DNA from: Deltaproteobacteria bacterium
GTDB lineage: Bacteria > Desulfobacterota > Desulfobacteria > Desulfobacterales > Desulfosalsimonadaceae
Direction of reading: 5' to 3'
Assembly: GCA_024280875.1 (NCBI GenBank)
Contig: JAJRPH010000206.1
Location: forward strand, 1 to 8,146
DNA length: 8,146 bases
The notes beneath the pieces were generated by a model, which saw only the letters and a program-made list of their open reading frames with translations, made no database searches and was not told the origin of the DNA. The translations under genes and the position numbers were made by a program. Of the stretch, positions 5,805-8,146 are shown in pieces. The first letter of the stretch is position 1; each line of letters begins with the position of its first letter.

Positions 5805-6842
5805 TTGAGAAAGTATTTGTTCTTTATTAGCCAGCTCTATGGGTTTGCCATTGTCAGGCCGCTTCAGGATTTGATTGTCAGTCGCGGTGATGAAGTGGCA
5901 TGGTTTTTTGAAAATCCGGACAAATTACTTCCGAACCTTCGGCCCAGTGAAAAGATTTTAAAAACCGTCGCTGAAGTCAAGGCGTATAATCCCTGCGCGG
6001 TTTTTGTTCCCGGCAATGTGGTGCCTGATTTTTTTCCGGGAATAAAGGTCGAGTTGTTTCACGGGTTTCATGCCAGAAAGCGGAGTGACGAAAGAGGGCA
6101 TTTCAGAATCCGGAATTTTTTTGACTTGTACTGCACCCAGGGTCCGGACACCACCATACCGTTTAAAACTCTTGCGAAAGAGCACGGTTCTTTTGAGGTC
6201 ATGGAAACGGGCTGGTCCAAAATGGACCCCCTGTTTGAGATGCACACCCGCACAAGGCTGAAAAAAATCCGGAAAGTCGTTTTGTTGACCTCTACATTTA
6301 CCCCAAGTTTAAGCGCTGCGCCGGTCCTGTTTGAAACGGTCCGGCAATTAGCCGGGACCGGAAAATGGAAGTGGCTGGTCAATTTTCATCCCAAGATGGA
6401 TGAAGGGGTACTGGGAAAATACCGGTCCATTCAGAGTGATAACCTGATTTTAATTGAAACGGATGATGTAATTCCACTTTTAAAAGAAGCCGATATTATG
6501 GTTTCAGACACGTCTTCGGTTATCTCGGAGTTTCTGCTGCTGCAAAAGCCGGTGGTGACGTTTAAAAATCAAGCTCCCGGCCCGCATTTGTTGAATATCA
6601 CCTCGCCGGAAAAGCTTGAAGAAATGATTGCACTGGGGCTGACCTATCCGGAATCCCTGATAAAAGAGATTAAAGCATATTCAGATCATATACATCCTTA
6701 CAGGGACGGGCGGTCAAGTATCCGGGTTCTGGAAGCGACGGACCGGTTTGTTGCCAAGGGGCGTGATCATCTCAAGCCCAGGCCGTTTAATCTCATCCGG
6801 CGTTTGAAGATCAGAATGAAGCTGAAGTATTTTCGGTTCTGA
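5805..6842 (+). CDS. CDP-glycerol glycerophosphotransferase (TagB/TagF)-like protein
   Basis: 345 residues. Family landmarks appear in order: KYLFFISQLYGFAIVRPLQ at the N-terminus, FHGFHARK with H86-G87, NFHP (H195-P196), SDTSSVISEFLLLQKPV (234-250), and HPYRDGRSSIRVLEA (297-311). They correspond to the WHG, HP, D-SS and DG-AS-RV blocks of CDP-glycerol:poly(glycerophosphate) transferases, in which the two histidines are catalytic. In teichoic acid synthesis the reaction moves glycerol phosphate from CDP-glycerol; relatives in Gram-negative bacteria sit in surface polysaccharide loci and may move other phospho-alditols. The basic tail (RRLKIRMKLKYFRF) suggests membrane contact. TTG at 5805 must be the start: it follows the previous stop without a gap, no earlier in-frame codon exists, and the next methionine is at 133. 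GGAGG lies 11 bases upstream, so it is translationally coupled to the GT2 gene. Confidence 0.8.
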   Translation: MRKYLFFISQLYGFAIVRPLQDLIVSRGDEVAWFFENPDKLLPNLRPSEKILKTVAEVKAYNPCAVFVPGNVVPDFFPGIKVELFHGFHARKRSDERGHFRIRNFFDLYCTQGPDTTIPFKTLAKEHGSFEVMETGWSKMDPLFEMHTRTRLKKIRKVVLLTSTFTPSLSAAPVLFETVRQLAGTGKWKWLVNFHPKMDEGVLGKYRSIQSDNLILIETDDVIPLLKEADIMVSDTSSVISEFLLLQKPVVTFKNQAPGPHLLNITSPEKLEEMIALGLTYPESLIKEIKAYSDHIHPYRDGRSSIRVLEATDRFVAKGRDHLKPRPFNLIRRLKIRMKLKYFRF

Positions 6843-6882
6843 TGGTTTTGTTGTTCAAGCCAAGCTTATTATAATATTTCTG

Positions 6883-7974
6883 TTATTCCGCGATCATGCA
6901 TTCAAACATTTTCTGTGTATTGGCTACCGTTGTCGCGATATTAAAGTCATTTTTGATCCGATCCCTGGCCGCCTGCGCCATCCGGTATTTTTTATCCGGA
7001 TCTTTTAACAGCTTCATGATTGCCTTTGCAATGGCTTTGGCATTTATGGGTGGGACTACGAATCCGCATTCATTGTCAACCACCAGCTCCGGCAGACCGC
7101 CGATATCAGATACAATGGGAACAGTTTTTGATGACATGGCTTCAATGACTGCCCTGGAGAGGCCTTCCCTTTTGGTGGAGGGCATGATAAACGCATCACT
7201 GGCAGCAAAGATCGCCGGTGCGTTGTTTCTGAATCCGGCCAGGATAATATTTTTTTTAAACGGGCTGCTATCAATTTTTGCGCGTAGTTTCTTATCATTC
7301 TCAAGTCTGCCCAGAAGCAGGAAATAAACCGGTGCGTCCGAAGGCAGATAGCGAGCGGAATCAATCAGGTAATCGATGCCTTTGTGTGGTCTGTTTCTAC
7401 CGGCAAATGTGACTACAAAAGCATTTTGAGGAAGCTTAAATTCGGACAGGTCTGCCGGAGGCTGCCGGTACCAGGAAATATCATGCCCTTTATAAATGGC
7501 AACAACCTGGTCAGACGGTACCTTTTTCCACAAAAAATTCATTTGAACGATATGGTCACGGACCGCGTTTGAAACGCATACAATCCGGTTTACCCGGGGA
7601 TGCAGGTGAGTGGTCAAAGAGGCCGGGGAGGTAAAACTGATATTGCCTATGGTTCCGCGATAGGTGGCAATTTTAAAGTTCATGCCCCTTGTCGCGATCA
7701 TTACATTTGAGGCTGCCTTATTATTGAAACAATACAGAATATCATACGGATGTTTTTGAAGATGCTGTTTTAAATATCGAATGCCCGATAAACTGAGTCG
7801 GGTGTTTAAATTCAGATCATATGCAGTTATACCGGATCGGACCAGTCTTTCATAATATTTTCCGGTGGGGTTGCAGATAACGCTGATATCCACCCCTGCA
7901 TTTTTTAATCCGATAAACAATTCTGTTTCCGGCAGATCACTGCGATCGGTGATGCACAAAACTCTGTAATTCAT
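6883..7974 (-). CDS. Glycosyltransferase family 4 (GT-B fold)
   Basis: 363 residues with GT4 features. The N-terminal acceptor domain begins YRVLCITDRSDLPE. The donor domain contains FAGRNRPHKGIDYLI (190-204, with the sugar-phosphate-binding R193 and K198) and the E-x7-E motif E270GLSRAVIEAM (E270, E278), followed by PIVSDIGGLPELV (285-298) and CGFVVPP. GT4 enzymes use nucleotide-activated sugars with retention of configuration. The particular donor is unknown; a core or O-chain sugar is likely given the neighbours. The ATG at 7974 lies only 2 bp after the stop of the ligase-like gene, with AGGT four bases upstream inside that gene, indicating coupled translation. It converges on the TagB/F-like gene, with 40 bp between and no clear hairpin terminator. 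Confidence 0.88.
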   Translation of the reverse strand: MNYRVLCITDRSDLPETELFIGLKNAGVDISVICNPTGKYYERLVRSGITAYDLNLNTRLSLSGIRYLKQHLQKHPYDILYCFNNKAASNVMIATRGMNFKIATYRGTIGNISFTSPASLTTHLHPRVNRIVCVSNAVRDHIVQMNFLWKKVPSDQVVAIYKGHDISWYRQPPADLSEFKLPQNAFVVTFAGRNRPHKGIDYLIDSARYLPSDAPVYFLLLGRLENDKKLRAKIDSSPFKKNIILAGFRNNAPAIFAASDAFIMPSTKREGLSRAVIEAMSSKTVPIVSDIGGLPELVVDNECGFVVPPINAKAIAKAIMKLLKDPDKKYRMAQAARDRIKNDFNIATTVANTQKMFECMIAE

Positions 7975-7976
7975 TT

Positions 7977-8146
7977 CTACCTGTCTGAGATCCCCTGATT
8001 GGATGTTGTTAAATGTAATATGGCAGCAGTTAATATAATATAAACGCTGATATTAATATTGCGGTAAAAAATCGTTTCCGTTAAAGCAAAAATCATAAAC
8101 GATCCAACCAGTATAATACCAGTAAAGGCCATATCATTTTGCGGGT
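7977..8146 (-). CDS. C-terminal fragment of a probable O-antigen ligase-type membrane protein
   Basis: The minus-strand frame enters from the right edge and ends at TAG (7979-7977), giving the last 55 residues; the start is outside the window. Two hydrophobic segments, AFTGIILVGSFMIFALT (residues 6-22) and NISVYIILTAAILHLTT (31-47), flank TETIFYRN. A C-terminal helix with an LTE-F-RN turn followed by one more helix resembles the end of O-antigen ligase/polymerase (WaaL/Wzy-type, PF04932) proteins, which act at the periplasmic face of the inner membrane. The location directly upstream of a glycosyltransferase in an LPS locus agrees. That this is the end of a multi-pass membrane protein is solid; the family is a moderate guess, with flippase or another polymerase as alternatives. 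Confidence 0.55.
   Translation of the reverse strand, partial: PQNDMAFTGIILVGSFMIFALTETIFYRNINISVYIILTAAILHLTTSNQGISDR

Noticed and set aside
6843..6882. Bidirectional terminator between the convergent genes
   Set aside because: Only a short AT-rich stretch with an AAGCTT palindrome; no stem of useful length or GC content is present.
6896..7327. 143-codon open frame on the plus strand
   Set aside because: Antisense shadow of the GT4 gene, which carries the E-x7-E and donor-site motifs.
1..8146. CRISPR array, tRNA/rRNA gene, transposase, phage integrase or defence system
   Set aside because: No regularly spaced repeats, cloverleaf-like sequence or related protein motifs were seen on either strand.

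Overview
The window looks like part of a Gram-negative, probably anaerobic, bacterial chromosome. My best guess is a Desulfobacterota relative such as the Desulfobacteraceae. That is inferred from gene content (a 2-hydroxyacyl-CoA dehydratase/benzoyl-CoA reductase family gene, a YkgJ-type cysteine-cluster protein, a lipopolysaccharide core locus), moderate base composition, and the style of the short dispersed repeats. It was not established by any search.

Left part (1-1820): a 5'-complete, 3'-truncated HgdB/BcrB/C-family gene is read leftward from 700, and a YkgJ-like metal-chelating protein is read rightward from 876. They are divergent around an AT-rich 175-bp region that holds a candidate promoter for each direction. 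After the YkgJ-like gene comes a 336-bp stretch without an intact gene. It holds heptamer-type and CACAGAGG-type short repeats, and between them a 46-codon remnant on the minus strand that resembles the N-terminus of an MBL-fold metallohydrolase.

Middle and right part (1821-8146): three transcription blocks that look like a lipopolysaccharide (LPS) core/outer-surface glycan locus. Block A (minus, 4226 to 1821) runs GT9 heptosyltransferase, Kdo/WaaP-type sugar kinase, TPR protein. Block B (plus, 4423 to 6842) runs DUF6165 protein, WaaE/KdtX-like family 2 glycosyltransferase, and a CDP-glycerol glycerophosphotransferase (TagB/TagF)-like protein. Block B has a very good sigma-70-type promoter (TTGACA, 16 bp, TATGAT) at 4325-4352 in the divergent gap. 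Block C (minus, entering from the right edge) is the C-terminal tail of a probable O-antigen ligase-type membrane protein, followed 2 bp later by a GT4 glycosyltransferase.

Taken together, the heptosyltransferase would add heptose to the lipid A-Kdo acceptor, the kinase would phosphorylate Kdo or another core sugar, the GT2 and GT4 enzymes would extend the core, the TagB/F-like enzyme might add a phosphodiester-linked group, and the ligase-like protein would join polymer to core. The general assignment is well supported by motifs; the order of reactions is inference. I do not see an unmistakably new system. The best leads are a pair of mutually exclusive stem-loops between the DUF6165 and GT2 genes, the teichoic-acid-type transferase inside an LPS locus, DUF6165 as first gene of that operon, and the repeat-flanked MBL remnant.
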